A stretch of 39,824 nucleotides of DNA from an uncultured Lachnospiraceae bacterium (lineage in GTDB: Bacteria > Bacillota > Clostridia > Lachnospirales > Lachnospiraceae): positions 1-39,824 of the forward strand of contig CAJTLD010000006.1 of NCBI GenBank assembly GCA_910577065.1. Reading direction: 5' to 3'. The position numbers and the translations under genes are program-made. This document shows, in pieces, positions 1-7,402 of this stretch. Numbering within the stretch: position 1 is the stretch's first letter; the number at the start of each line of letters is the position of its first letter. The notes beneath the pieces were generated by a model. It made no database searches. It saw nothing but the letters and a program-made list of their open reading frames with translations, and had not been told where the DNA came from.

Positions 1-893
1 AAGCCGCTCGCCTGAGCCTCAATCGCAACTACTGGAACTCCCTCATAAAAGCTTGGCAAACAAAATACGTCCATAACCTGATACAAACTGCTGGTGTCTT
101 TACAGCTGCCAAAAAAAATGACTGCATCCGCAATTCCAAGCCGTTGTACCTTTTCGCGTATTTGCCCCTCTAATTCCCCTTCTCCTATCAAAAGCAAGAT
201 CGCATCTTTCTTTCTCTGGTAAACTTCATAAAAAACATCGATTAAAAAATCATGATTTTTTTGATACATAAATCGACCGATATGCCCGATTACAAATTGA
301 TCCTTTAATCCAAGTTCATTCCTCATATGATTTCTGAGTTTTGGATCAAAACGGAATTTATCTACATCGATTGCATTTTTTATGATATAAACCCGATTCG
401 TATGAAAGCATCTGTCCCCGTACATCCATCTGCCTGCATATTCGCCGCAGGCAAAGTAATCTGTGGCAAAGCATTTACAAAAAGGACGCAGTAAATATTT
501 TACAATTGTACGCTTTCCCTCTCCGAAATGAGCCGTTGTATGATTATGGCAAATCCGTACCTTCGTACCTGCCAGAAATGCCGCAAGTAGCGGAAACACA
601 CTTAACGTATTCAAATGGCAGTGCACAATCTGATAATCATTCTCCTGGATTATCTTTTTCAATGCCGATATGTATCTGCTGAAACGTGAAACCCTGGGCA
701 GTAAATAAATTGTCCCGTTTCGTTTTTGAATCTCATTTTTCTGCGGTAAAATGGAATCTTCGGATACGGCAAAATCAAACTGCACCTTGCTTTGATCTGT
801 AAAACGATAATAATTCATTACCACAGCCTCAATTCCGCCATAATCCATATGGTTTAATACCTGCAATACACGTACAGGCGGCTGAACCGGCAT
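1..893 (-). CDS. GT4-family glycosyltransferase (partial, C-terminus outside window)
   Basis: Translating the minus strand from an ATG at 893-891 gives an open frame to the window edge. It begins MPVQPPVRVLQVLNHMDYGG and continues with GIEAVVMNYYR, the N-terminal donor/acceptor-binding signature of GT-B glycosyltransferases. Near the edge it reads SFYEGVPVVAIEAQASG, the conserved E-x7-E nucleotide-sugar-binding block of family GT4. An IGHIGRF segment marks the start of the C-terminal Rossmann half. The enzyme should add a sugar from a nucleotide donor to a lipid-linked exopolysaccharide intermediate at the inner face of the membrane. The start overlaps the stop of the sugar transferase upstream (TGATG), which indicates translational coupling in one operon. 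About 298 residues are visible; the last quarter or so lies outside. The exact sugar cannot be told. Confidence 0.88.
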   Translation of the reverse strand, partial: MPVQPPVRVLQVLNHMDYGGIEAVVMNYYRFTDQSKVQFDFAVSEDSILPQKNEIQKRNGTIYLLPRVSRFSRYISALKKIIQENDYQIVHCHLNTLSVFPLLAAFLAGTKVRICHNHTTAHFGEGKRTIVKYLLRPFCKCFATDYFACGEYAGRWMYGDRCFHTNRVYIIKNAIDVDKFRFDPKLRNHMRNELGLKDQFVIGHIGRFMYQKNHDFLIDVFYEVYQRKKDAILLLIGEGELEGQIREKVQRLGIADAVIFFGSCKDTSSLYQVMDVFCLPSFYEGVPVVAIEAQASG

Positions 894-1582
894 CACTGCG
901 CTCCCTTTCCCTGAATGACTGTGCGGACGGTTTTAACCAATATTATTACATCCAGCAATACGTTCTGATTTTCTACATAATAAAGTTCCATTTCTTTTCT
1001 GCCGTTTTCATACCCAATCAGATTCCGCCCGTTTGCCTGCCAATACCCGGTTAACCCCGGCTTTACGCTTAAAAATCGGTCTGCGTCCGCTCCGTACTTT
1101 TCCAACTCGTTTTCTACAATCGGCCTTGGGCCTACAAAACTCAAATTGCCGCAAAAGATATTCCAAAGCTGCGGAAGCTCGTCTAAGCTGCTTTTTCGTA
1201 AAAAATTTCCAATTGGCGTAATTCTGGGATCGTGCTTTAATTTAAAATCCCGGTAAAATTCTTCTTTCTGTTCTTCTGAAAAATTCTGAAAAATTTCATC
1301 CGCATTTTTATACATACTCCGAAATTTCCATATTTTAATTTTCCTTCCGTTCTTGCCCAAACGCTCATGGCCATATATAACACTTCCCGGATCAGCCGCA
1401 AAAATAACAGCGGATAGCAAAGCAAAAACAGGGGATAATACTACCATTGCGCAAAAACTGCCTGCAATATCAAAAACACGCTTTCCGAAAGCATACGTAT
1501 ACCGGAACAAGAGCCTGCGCTTTTGCGCATTCCGGCCCAGTTCCTTCTGACTTAATACCGTACCCGCATATTCCTGACCCAT
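893..1582 (-). CDS. Undecaprenyl-phosphate sugar-1-phosphate transferase (exopolysaccharide initiating enzyme)
   Basis: A 229-residue bacterial sugar transferase (WcaJ/RfbP/EpsL type catalytic domain). One membrane segment follows KRVFDIAGS near residues 34-60. The catalytic block has KIWKFRSM, SLDELPQLWNIF, GNLSFVGPRP and KPGLTGYWQ, which are the family's conserved motifs. It transfers a sugar-1-phosphate to undecaprenyl phosphate on the cytoplasmic face and so starts each repeat unit of a capsule or exopolysaccharide. It lacks the extra N-terminal transmembrane domain of long WcaJ-like proteins and is of the short PglC/EpsL size class. The weak AAAGGA ribosome site lies about 12 nt before the ATG. 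It follows the helicase gene by 25 nt and overlaps the next glycosyltransferase by one base, consistent with one transcript. Confidence 0.92.
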   Translation of the reverse strand: MGQEYAGTVLSQKELGRNAQKRRLLFRYTYAFGKRVFDIAGSFCAMVVLSPVFALLSAVIFAADPGSVIYGHERLGKNGRKIKIWKFRSMYKNADEIFQNFSEEQKEEFYRDFKLKHDPRITPIGNFLRKSSLDELPQLWNIFCGNLSFVGPRPIVENELEKYGADADRFLSVKPGLTGYWQANGRNLIGYENGRKEMELYYVENQNVLLDVIILVKTVRTVIQGKGAQ

Positions 1583-1607
1583 TTATCCATTCATTCCTTT
1601 CACAAGT

Positions 1608-4154
1608 TTAATGAAGCGGAAGCAGCCGGCTTTCCCATTCCATGCCGATTGCCTCTAATTTTTCTTTCTGTGTCATGCTTATGGTACTGCTGCGATATTT
1701 TGATTTCTGGCGTTTCAGCCATAAGTCCAGCCGAAATCCGTCCTTTGTCTGAAATCCGCCGGGAACCTGCAGATTCCCGGTTTGTAAAAAGTATTGCTTT
1801 GCCTTTTCATAGGCGTCCTCCCACGCGGCTTCCTGCGGAGTCCGCCAATCCATACCAAGCAACTCCAGTTTTTTAATCTGCTCGGCCGAAAGAGGCGTCT
1901 TCTGCCTGGGCATGCGGTAGCGTTTTCTCTGCTCGCACAGCCATTTCCCGATCCAGACGCCCTCCTTGCTGACGTAGTTCTGCGCAATTTTGAGATTTCC
2001 ATTTGTCCGGTAGTAATCCGCCGCAATCCGGTATCGGACTTCCCATCCGTCTTTGTCCCAGATCATGCCGACGGCGTCTAGCGCGCCGATCTGCTCTTTT
2101 GTCAGCGGAAGTGTCCCAGACGGCGGAGATTTGCGCCGCATGCGCTGGTTGTAAATCCACTTGCCTAAACTTACGCCGTTTACACAGTAATCGGACGGCA
2201 CGTCAAGATTTCCGTGACTGCGGTAATATTCTCTGGCAAGCGCATAATTTTCCTGCCAAAGTTCCTCCGCGCGGCTGCCCCATTCCATGCCGATGGCTTC
2301 CATCTGCCGTATCTGTTCTTTTGTCAGCGCGGCGGCAGTTTTCTTTTTGCCAGCGTACACCTGCTTTAAATTCGCGATCCAACTGCCTAAACAGACTCCG
2401 TCCGGCGTACAATAAGACGCGGGAACCCTTAGGTTCCGGTGCGTATCATAATACTGTTTTGCCGCCCGGTAATGCTTTGCCCAGAGCGCTGCTTTTTTAT
2501 CCCAGATCATGCCAAGCGCATCCAGTCTTTTCATTTGTTCCTCCGAGAGTGCGCCGTGTTTTTGCATCTGCCGCACATTGCTGACCCATTTACCGAGCGC
2601 ATAGCCCTCTTCTGTCACATAACCGGATTTAACGTCCGTATGCCCATGCCGTCTGTAATAGGCCGAAAGAGCCTCACAACCCCGTTCCCAGCTTTCGTGT
2701 TCGGGGATCTCCCATACCATGCCGATTTCATTCAGCTTTCGGATTTGATCCCCAGTCAGCCTGCCGTTCCGTTTCCCGGCATAGACGCGCCGCTGTGTCA
2801 AAAGCCATGCGCCAAGCGCGAGGCCGTCTTTTGTAACATAAGATTTCGGCGCCCTCAAACTGCCGTATGTATTGCGGTATTCTGCTGCTGCCGCATAGTA
2901 AATTTCCCAGGCCGATGCCAAATTTGACTTCAGTTGCAAAAACAGCTTCCGGCAGTCCTTTACTTCGTCGTAAATCTGAAATTTCCCGAAAAATTCCTGC
3001 CCTCTGTCGGGCGCGGCAGGCAGAGTCATGGAAGCTTCCCTTATCTCATCCGTTAAAACGTCCATGCAGCATAAGCTTTCAAAATTATTGACCACGTCAA
3101 AAATAACCGGCTGCCGGCATCCTCCGGCGGAAAGCGCCCGGCCGATTTGCTGCAGGTACAAAATTGGTGAAATAGTCGGGCGAAGCAAAATAACGCCGTC
3201 AATATCTTCTACATGAACGCCTTCATTTAGCATATCGATACAGAACAATAGTTTTAAATGGCCGCTTTGATCGGCTTTGAACGCATCGAAATCCTTTTGC
3301 GAAGAAGCGCTGTCATAGTAAATGCTGTAAACATGCGGCTGCGGATCGATCCTGGAAAACCATTCGTCCGTATGTGTTTTCATTTCCTCCATATGTTCCT
3401 TGTCGGAACAAAACACAATGTATTTCCCGTTTGTTTTTTTCATGTGGCGGGCAAAAATTTCATCCAGTCCCCGCGACTGTCCGACCGCCCTTCTCAGCTT
3501 TTGCAAAATTTCCTCATTGGCCGCACGAGTTCCTTTTGTACTTGCTTCGGATACTTTGCGTTCCCATTTTTTCAATTCTTCCTGGCAGGAATAGAGGGAC
3601 ATGACGTATACCGGAGCGGGAAGAATATTTTTTACAATAGCTTCTCCAAGCGTCAACTCCGACGCAATATGCCCGTCAAACAACTCCTCAGCCATGTTTC
3701 TCCTGTTGTCCAGATAACGGATATTTGTCGCCGAGAGGCCTAAGATTTTGGCGTCGGGAAAGGCGTCTAAAAGCCTCTTTACACCCTTACCCCATTCCGC
3801 GGCGCCACACCTGTGAAATTCGTCCAGAATAATATACGAAGGCGAAATGGAAGCAATTTGCGTTTCATCTGCGTTCATAAGCCTTGCATAAGTCAGGAAC
3901 AAAACGTTATCCTGCGCCTGGCCGCCGGATTTTTGCGCGGTTCTGTTCAGGTTTTCCAGCTGCGTCCGGTAGATATATTCGTTTGGAGCCAGCCAGCAAA
4001 TCCTGCTGCCCGGATGATCCTCTGCCAGTTTAAAAGCAATAAATGATTTTCCGGTTCCGGTAGGATGGATAACTGCCGCTTTACCTGTTTGCTCCATAAG
4101 AGAAAGGGAATGCTTATATGCAGTTTCATTATGTAAGAATAATTCAATGCCCAT
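1608..4154 (-). CDS. SF2 DEAD/DEAH-like helicase with six C-terminal helicase-associated (HA) repeats
   Basis: An 848-residue protein with a complete superfamily 2 helicase core: motif I HPTGTGKS (residues 30-37), motif II DEFH (111-114), motif III LSATN (140-144), motif V around CIDMLNEGVHV (305-315) and motif VI QQIGRALS (335-342). From about residue 400 to the end it carries six tandem copies of a roughly 70-residue HA module. Each starts with W-x3-Y, has a G-[NSH]-L-x-[VA]-P-like centre and a [LI]-G-x-W motif, and ends with an L-x2-[IL]-G-M-x-W motif. HA modules are thought to bind nucleic acid. The gene stands first in the leftward exopolysaccharide operon, 36 nt from one of two inverted repeats around a recombinase gene. 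Its role in a polysaccharide locus is unknown. Long antisense frames inside it are shadows. Confidence 0.9.
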   Translation of the reverse strand: MGIELFLHNETAYKHSLSLMEQTGKAAVIHPTGTGKSFIAFKLAEDHPGSRICWLAPNEYIYRTQLENLNRTAQKSGGQAQDNVLFLTYARLMNADETQIASISPSYIILDEFHRCGAAEWGKGVKRLLDAFPDAKILGLSATNIRYLDNRRNMAEELFDGHIASELTLGEAIVKNILPAPVYVMSLYSCQEELKKWERKVSEASTKGTRAANEEILQKLRRAVGQSRGLDEIFARHMKKTNGKYIVFCSDKEHMEEMKTHTDEWFSRIDPQPHVYSIYYDSASSQKDFDAFKADQSGHLKLLFCIDMLNEGVHVEDIDGVILLRPTISPILYLQQIGRALSAGGCRQPVIFDVVNNFESLCCMDVLTDEIREASMTLPAAPDRGQEFFGKFQIYDEVKDCRKLFLQLKSNLASAWEIYYAAAAEYRNTYGSLRAPKSYVTKDGLALGAWLLTQRRVYAGKRNGRLTGDQIRKLNEIGMVWEIPEHESWERGCEALSAYYRRHGHTDVKSGYVTEEGYALGKWVSNVRQMQKHGALSEEQMKRLDALGMIWDKKAALWAKHYRAAKQYYDTHRNLRVPASYCTPDGVCLGSWIANLKQVYAGKKKTAAALTKEQIRQMEAIGMEWGSRAEELWQENYALAREYYRSHGNLDVPSDYCVNGVSLGKWIYNQRMRRKSPPSGTLPLTKEQIGALDAVGMIWDKDGWEVRYRIAADYYRTNGNLKIAQNYVSKEGVWIGKWLCEQRKRYRMPRQKTPLSAEQIKKLELLGMDWRTPQEAAWEDAYEKAKQYFLQTGNLQVPGGFQTKDGFRLDLWLKRQKSKYRSSTISMTQKEKLEAIGMEWESRLLPLH

Positions 4155-4190
4155 ATACTCACCGCCGTTTGCCTGTTAAGTTTTCTGATT

Positions 4191-4215
4191 TTCGCAGATT
4201 ACCCTAATCTGTGAA
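4191..4215 (+). repeat. Left 25-bp inverted repeat, putative recombination site
   Basis: Arms TTCGCAGATT and AATCTGTGAA flank the centre ACCCT. The arms are self-complementary except for one base (GTG in place of GCG). The site equals the reverse complement of the right repeat with that single mismatch. It lies 36 nt upstream of the helicase start and 22 nt past the recombinase stop. It can form an RNA hairpin, but no T-run follows on the minus strand, so recombinase transcripts could read on into the helicase. Confidence 0.75.
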
Positions 4216-4237
4216 ACAGGCGTATCAAACGCAGTAT

Positions 4238-5356
4238 TTATGGGCTTTTTCGTTCAGGCTGACCCATATATTGACCATAAAAAGAAAAGAGAGAATCCAT
4301 ATGGCAGCGTTTTGTGTCGACGGACGGGTGTACATAGCGGTTTAATGTGATTTTTACATCCGAATGCCCCAGCATTTCGCTGATACTTTTTATGTCCGCT
4401 CCATTGTCAATGCAGTTCGTTGCAAACGTATGGCGTAATATGTGAAAGTTATAATCTTTTAATCCCGCCTCTTTTAGATAAAACTTGAATTTATTTTGAT
4501 ACGTTCTGGGTTCCATTGGTTTTACGCCGCCCAGAAAATACCCTTCCTTTCCCACATATCCGGCTATAAGCTTTGCAAGCTGTCCCGGAATCGGAATCTC
4601 CCGTCTGGAACACTCCGTTTTGGGGCTGCTCTCCACAAGTTTTGTTTTTGCATTTCCATCCTCCACGCGGATCCGCTGAATTGTACTGTTTACAGAAAGC
4701 AATTTTAATTCCATATTGATATCCCGCCACTTTAAAGCGCAGATTTCGCCCAGGCGCAGTCCCATGGAAAGACAAATTAAGATTCCTAGCTTATGAATAT
4801 CCATATCCTGATATAAAAAGCGAATCAAACTGGCCTGTTCCGCTAAGTTTAAAATCTTCGTAACTTCTTTTTTCTTTTGCAGGTTTTTCTTCTTTACCTG
4901 TATTTTTGGTACATTATAATTTTCTTCTCCATAACTTAAAATCTGGTTTAATACGCAGCAGATGCTTTTTTGAATGCTTTCCGACTGTGAAAAGCAGATC
5001 TGATTATGGAGCGTCCCTGTATCAATACGGCTGACTAAACTTCCCGCTAATGTCTTTGACAAGTAGGTATTGTAAATCATGCTGTATTTTACATACGTAG
5101 ACTGCTTTTTCGTATCCCTTATCCGTCCCAGCCACTCGTCTGCAATCGTCCCAAAAAAAATTTCGTCCTGTTCCCCATCTTTTGTCTTTTCCTGTTTTTC
5201 CTGTTTCATTTTGGCCGTAAGAAGCTTTTCTTTTACCTCCAGGTAAGATTTGGCATACACGGAATGATACCTGTTTTCTCCGTTTGTCTGTTTCATATAT
5301 CTGCCTTCCCACCTGCCGTCGCTTCTTTTTCGTATGTTCTCTCCTCGCCTTGCCAT
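4238..5356 (-). CDS. Tyrosine-type site-specific recombinase/integrase
   Basis: A 372-residue tyrosine recombinase. An arm-type DNA-binding N-terminus (GENIRKRSDGRWEGRY) is followed by a core-binding helical domain (about 65-150) and a catalytic domain. The catalytic residues are all present: R201 in GLRLGE, K246, H305-x2-R308 in HILRHT, H331 in LGHSD and nucleophile Y341 in NRYVH. It should cut and rejoin DNA through a 3'-phosphotyrosine link. The start ATG has a good AAGGAGG site. It is the only gene between two 25-bp inverted repeats; no phage or transposon cargo genes are present, so it looks like a dedicated DNA invertase rather than the integrase of an element. The final residues after the nucleophile are of normal length; nothing suggests decay. 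Confidence 0.93.
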   Translation of the reverse strand: MARRGENIRKRSDGRWEGRYMKQTNGENRYHSVYAKSYLEVKEKLLTAKMKQEKQEKTKDGEQDEIFFGTIADEWLGRIRDTKKQSTYVKYSMIYNTYLSKTLAGSLVSRIDTGTLHNQICFSQSESIQKSICCVLNQILSYGEENYNVPKIQVKKKNLQKKKEVTKILNLAEQASLIRFLYQDMDIHKLGILICLSMGLRLGEICALKWRDINMELKLLSVNSTIQRIRVEDGNAKTKLVESSPKTECSRREIPIPGQLAKLIAGYVGKEGYFLGGVKPMEPRTYQNKFKFYLKEAGLKDYNFHILRHTFATNCIDNGADIKSISEMLGHSDVKITLNRYVHPSVDTKRCHMDSLFSFYGQYMGQPERKSP

Positions 5357-5444
5357 GTGTTCCTCCTTACCACTTTGTTGACCCTAAATAATTCTTTTCA
5401 ATAGAAAAATTTTGCTTTTTTTAACGCTAGTTTGTCGAAATCCA

Positions 5445-5473
5445 TTGACAAAAACAAACAGCGACTATATAAT
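5445..5473 (+). promoter_or_regulatory. Perfect consensus sigma-A promoter facing right
   Basis: TTGACA at 5445-5450 and TATAAT at 5468-5473 are separated by exactly 17 nt, in AT-rich surroundings. No rightward gene follows: the next features are the recombination repeat, two hairpins and the 3' ends of leftward genes. The hexamers are direct observation. The idea that this promoter serves the leftward exopolysaccharide genes after inversion is inference. Confidence 0.75.
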
Positions 5474-5529
5474 ATATATTACTTTTGCAATATTACTTAT
5501 AGTTTGACTAATTTTTACCTGAATATACC

Positions 5530-5554
5530 TTCGCAGATTAGGGTAATCTGCGAA
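5530..5554 (-). repeat. Right 25-bp inverted repeat, putative recombination site
   Basis: Arms TTCGCAGATT and AATCTGCGAA are perfectly complementary and flank AGGGT on the plus strand. The reverse complement matches the left repeat at 24 of 25 positions. The asymmetric centre gives the site its polarity and sets it in inverted orientation to the left copy. Confidence 0.75.
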
Positions 5555-5555
5555 A

Positions 5556-5579
5556 AAACAGCGTATTTTGTCGCTGTTT
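5556..5579 (-). terminator. Hairpin terminator beside the right recombination site
   Basis: An 8-bp stem AAACAGCG/CGCTGTTT with an 8-nt loop. On the minus strand it runs into a T-rich tail that merges with the recombination repeat. On the plus strand the tail is only CTCTTTT, which is weak. It would separate the uxuBA transcript from the invertible segment and could stop transcripts leaving the rightward promoter. Confidence 0.5.
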
Positions 5580-5599
5580 CTCTTTTCCGGATATAAAAC

Positions 5600-5695
5600 G
5601 GGCTGTCGCAATAAGGATTGAATATACGAGATATAGTATTGTTTCGGGATAAAATTCTACTAAATCTTGTATATGTTCTCTTAGTGCGACAGCCC
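5600..5695. repeat. 96-bp palindromic element, bidirectional terminator-like (family copy 1)
   Basis: Two imperfectly complementary arms of about 39 nt begin with GGGCTGTCGCA and end with TGCGACAGCCC. Inner parts also pair (AATATACGAGATATAGTA against TACTAAATCTTGTATAT, with mismatches). A-rich sequence precedes and T-rich sequence follows, so it could terminate transcripts from both sides. A diverged copy lies at 11361-11433. Confidence 0.7.
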
Positions 5696-5751
5696 ATTTT
5701 TCTGTTACATTACATTTATATTTCTTTTTAACCGAATTTACTGAAAACAGA

Positions 5752-7392
5752 TTACTTATATATTTCCTTTCTTTCATTTACAGGAGAAACCACATTTTTC
5801 AAAGTATCCCGTACTGCATGGACGCCTTTGCACATCTCTTTAAAATATCCGCATACCTTTTCTGAAAGCCCTGTTTCATACAAATCCACGCCAAAAATTT
5901 CCCGATTGCTTAAAACCGGCCGCAAAGCGTCCGTATCAACGTCGTCTCCCAGTTTTATTTTATTTACATACGGGCAAACCGTATCCAAAAGCGGATCCGG
6001 GCTTAACGTAAACGCATTCCCGTTATCGTCCACGCCCATCAAATACCGCAGCCATCCGGCATATACAAACGGAATGCCAGATAAACCGGAAACCTTTTTC
6101 CGATCAGACATAAGATATGCCCGTATCGTTTCCCCAAACCGTACGGAAAGCTTCTGTGAAGTATCCGTCGCAATCCTCTGCGGCGTATCCGGCATAAATG
6201 GATTTGGAAAGCGGATGCAAATTACCGTTTCAATAAACTCTTTTGGATCCAGCACGCCAGGATCTACAACGACTGGAAGCCCTTCCTGATATCCAATGAT
6301 TTCTATCAGCTTTTTCAAATCCGGATCCTGCATTTCCTTTGAAATAGACGTATATCCAAGCAGGCAGCCAAATACCGCAAGCGTCGTATGAAGCGGGTTT
6401 AAGCATGTGCAGACCTTCATCTTTTCTACTTTTTCCACCGTTTCCCTTGATGTAAATAAAAAACCCGCCTGTTCCAGTTCCATACGCCCGTTCGGAAATT
6501 CGTCTTCTATGACAAGATATTCGCATTCCTCCGCATTGACAAACGGAGCCGCATACGTGTTTTTCGATGTAATTACAGGTTCTAAACCGAAAACTCCGTC
6601 TTTTTTTAAAATTTCTTCTATGGAGGCGTCCGGCCGCGGCGTAATTTTATCGATCATTGTCCACGGAAACGATACGCTCTCCTTGCAATTGATATAATCC
6701 TTAAAACCTGTGTCTGCTTTCCCGTTCTTTACCCAATGCTCAGCAAAAACCGAAATTGCCTCGTACAGCTTGTCCCCGTTATGGGAGCAGTTATCCATAC
6801 TGACCATTGCAATCGGTTTTTCGCCGCTTTGATAACGCGCGTATAACAGGGAAGCCACTTTGCCGATATAGCTTTGCGGACTGCCTGGCCCGTCTATTAA
6901 ATCTTTTTCCACAGCGGCAATTACACGTCCCGACCCGTCCGTTAAGCCATATCCTTTTTCCGTAATTGTAAACGAAGCCATCTGTAAAGAATCTTTACAG
7001 AAAATTTCCTTCAGGCGCGCAAATGCTTTTTTGTCCGACGAATCAAGCGCCAGAGATTCCGCCACGGATCCGGTAACCGTCTTTTCTATTGTCCCGTCCG
7101 CCTTTAACGTAACCAGGATCGAAAGATCATCATGCGGATGGAGCATTTTTTCTATAATTTCATAGTCATATCCTTCTGCCACAATCAGCCCTCTGTCGAG
7201 TATCCTCTTATTTAAAAGCTTCTGCACCGCATTGGCCTGAAAAGCGCGAAAAAGGTTTCCTGCGCCAAAATGAATCCAGAATGGATTTTCTTTTGTAGCC
7301 GTTATCATTTTTTGCCTGTCAAACTCGGGAAGGCGGTAACCTGCCGCTTCCCACTGTTTTTTTTCTTTGATGCCTTGTTCGTTTAATTTCAT
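5752..7392 (-). CDS. uxuB: Fructuronate reductase (D-mannonate oxidoreductase)
   Basis: A long-chain mannitol-dehydrogenase-family protein, 546 residues from the chosen start. GNLFRAFQ near the N-terminus belongs to the NAD-binding half, and KVCTCLNPLHTTLAVFG is a conserved substrate-domain block. It interconverts D-fructuronate and D-mannonate with NAD(H) in glucuronate catabolism. The start at 7392 is preferred over the upstream ATG at 7422 because AAGGAG lies 6 nt before it and it avoids overlap with uxuA, whose stop is 11 nt upstream. The pair is a uxuA-uxuB operon; the product of this enzyme is the substrate of UxuA. Family members also act on tagaturonate or mannitol, so exact substrate rests on the uxuA neighbour. 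Confidence 0.9.
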   Translation of the reverse strand: MKLNEQGIKEKKQWEAAGYRLPEFDRQKMITATKENPFWIHFGAGNLFRAFQANAVQKLLNKRILDRGLIVAEGYDYEIIEKMLHPHDDLSILVTLKADGTIEKTVTGSVAESLALDSSDKKAFARLKEIFCKDSLQMASFTITEKGYGLTDGSGRVIAAVEKDLIDGPGSPQSYIGKVASLLYARYQSGEKPIAMVSMDNCSHNGDKLYEAISVFAEHWVKNGKADTGFKDYINCKESVSFPWTMIDKITPRPDASIEEILKKDGVFGLEPVITSKNTYAAPFVNAEECEYLVIEDEFPNGRMELEQAGFLFTSRETVEKVEKMKVCTCLNPLHTTLAVFGCLLGYTSISKEMQDPDLKKLIEIIGYQEGLPVVVDPGVLDPKEFIETVICIRFPNPFMPDTPQRIATDTSQKLSVRFGETIRAYLMSDRKKVSGLSGIPFVYAGWLRYLMGVDDNGNAFTLSPDPLLDTVCPYVNKIKLGDDVDTDALRPVLSNREIFGVDLYETGLSEKVCGYFKEMCKGVHAVRDTLKNVVSPVNERKEIYK

Positions 7393-7402
7393 GTTCTTCT
7401 CC

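Larger units (their letters stand above)
4191..5554. other. Candidate invertible segment carrying its own tyrosine recombinase and an outward promoter
   Basis: Two 25-bp repeats (4191-4215 and 5530-5554) are inverted relative to each other, with 24 of 25 positions matching. They enclose a complete tyrosine recombinase gene and a perfect consensus promoter (5445-5473). Each repeat is built like a tyrosine-recombinase core site: about 10-bp inverted arms around a short asymmetric centre (ACCCT in one, AGGGT in the other on the plus strand). Strand exchange between sites in this orientation would invert the segment. In the drawn orientation the promoter points right into terminators. After inversion it would point left into the helicase and exopolysaccharide genes. 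The sequence shows the repeats, recombinase and promoter; inversion itself is inferred. Confidence 0.6.
5357..5751. other. 395-bp intergenic control region between recombinase and uxuB
   Basis: No credible gene is seen here. From left to right it holds a very AT-rich stretch, the inverted repeat TTTGTC-N10-GACAAA (5431-5452) overlapping the -35 box of a rightward consensus promoter, the right recombination-site repeat (5530-5554), a short hairpin (5556-5579) and a 96-bp palindromic element (5600-5695). Small frames that cross the palindrome are shadows. Confidence 0.7.

Noticed and set aside
2003..2584. Long antisense frames (up to 193 codons) inside the helicase gene
   Set aside because: They mirror the repetitive HA modules and GC-rich codons of the true gene; no ribosome sites and implausible protein composition.
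4191..5554. The two 25-bp repeats as attL/attR of an integrated element
   Set aside because: Their asymmetric centres are in inverted, not direct, orientation, and the segment holds no cargo besides the recombinase; inversion fits better than excision.
4216..5570. Similar words ACAGGCGTAT and ACAGCGTAT after both repeats, as an extension in direct orientation
   Set aside because: Only about 9 bases with an indel and different spacing from the repeats; could be chance and conflicts with the polarity of the centres.
5538..5777. 60-79-residue frames on the minus strand across the intergenic region
   Set aside because: They run through the recombination repeat, hairpin and palindrome, have no ribosome site and resemble no protein.
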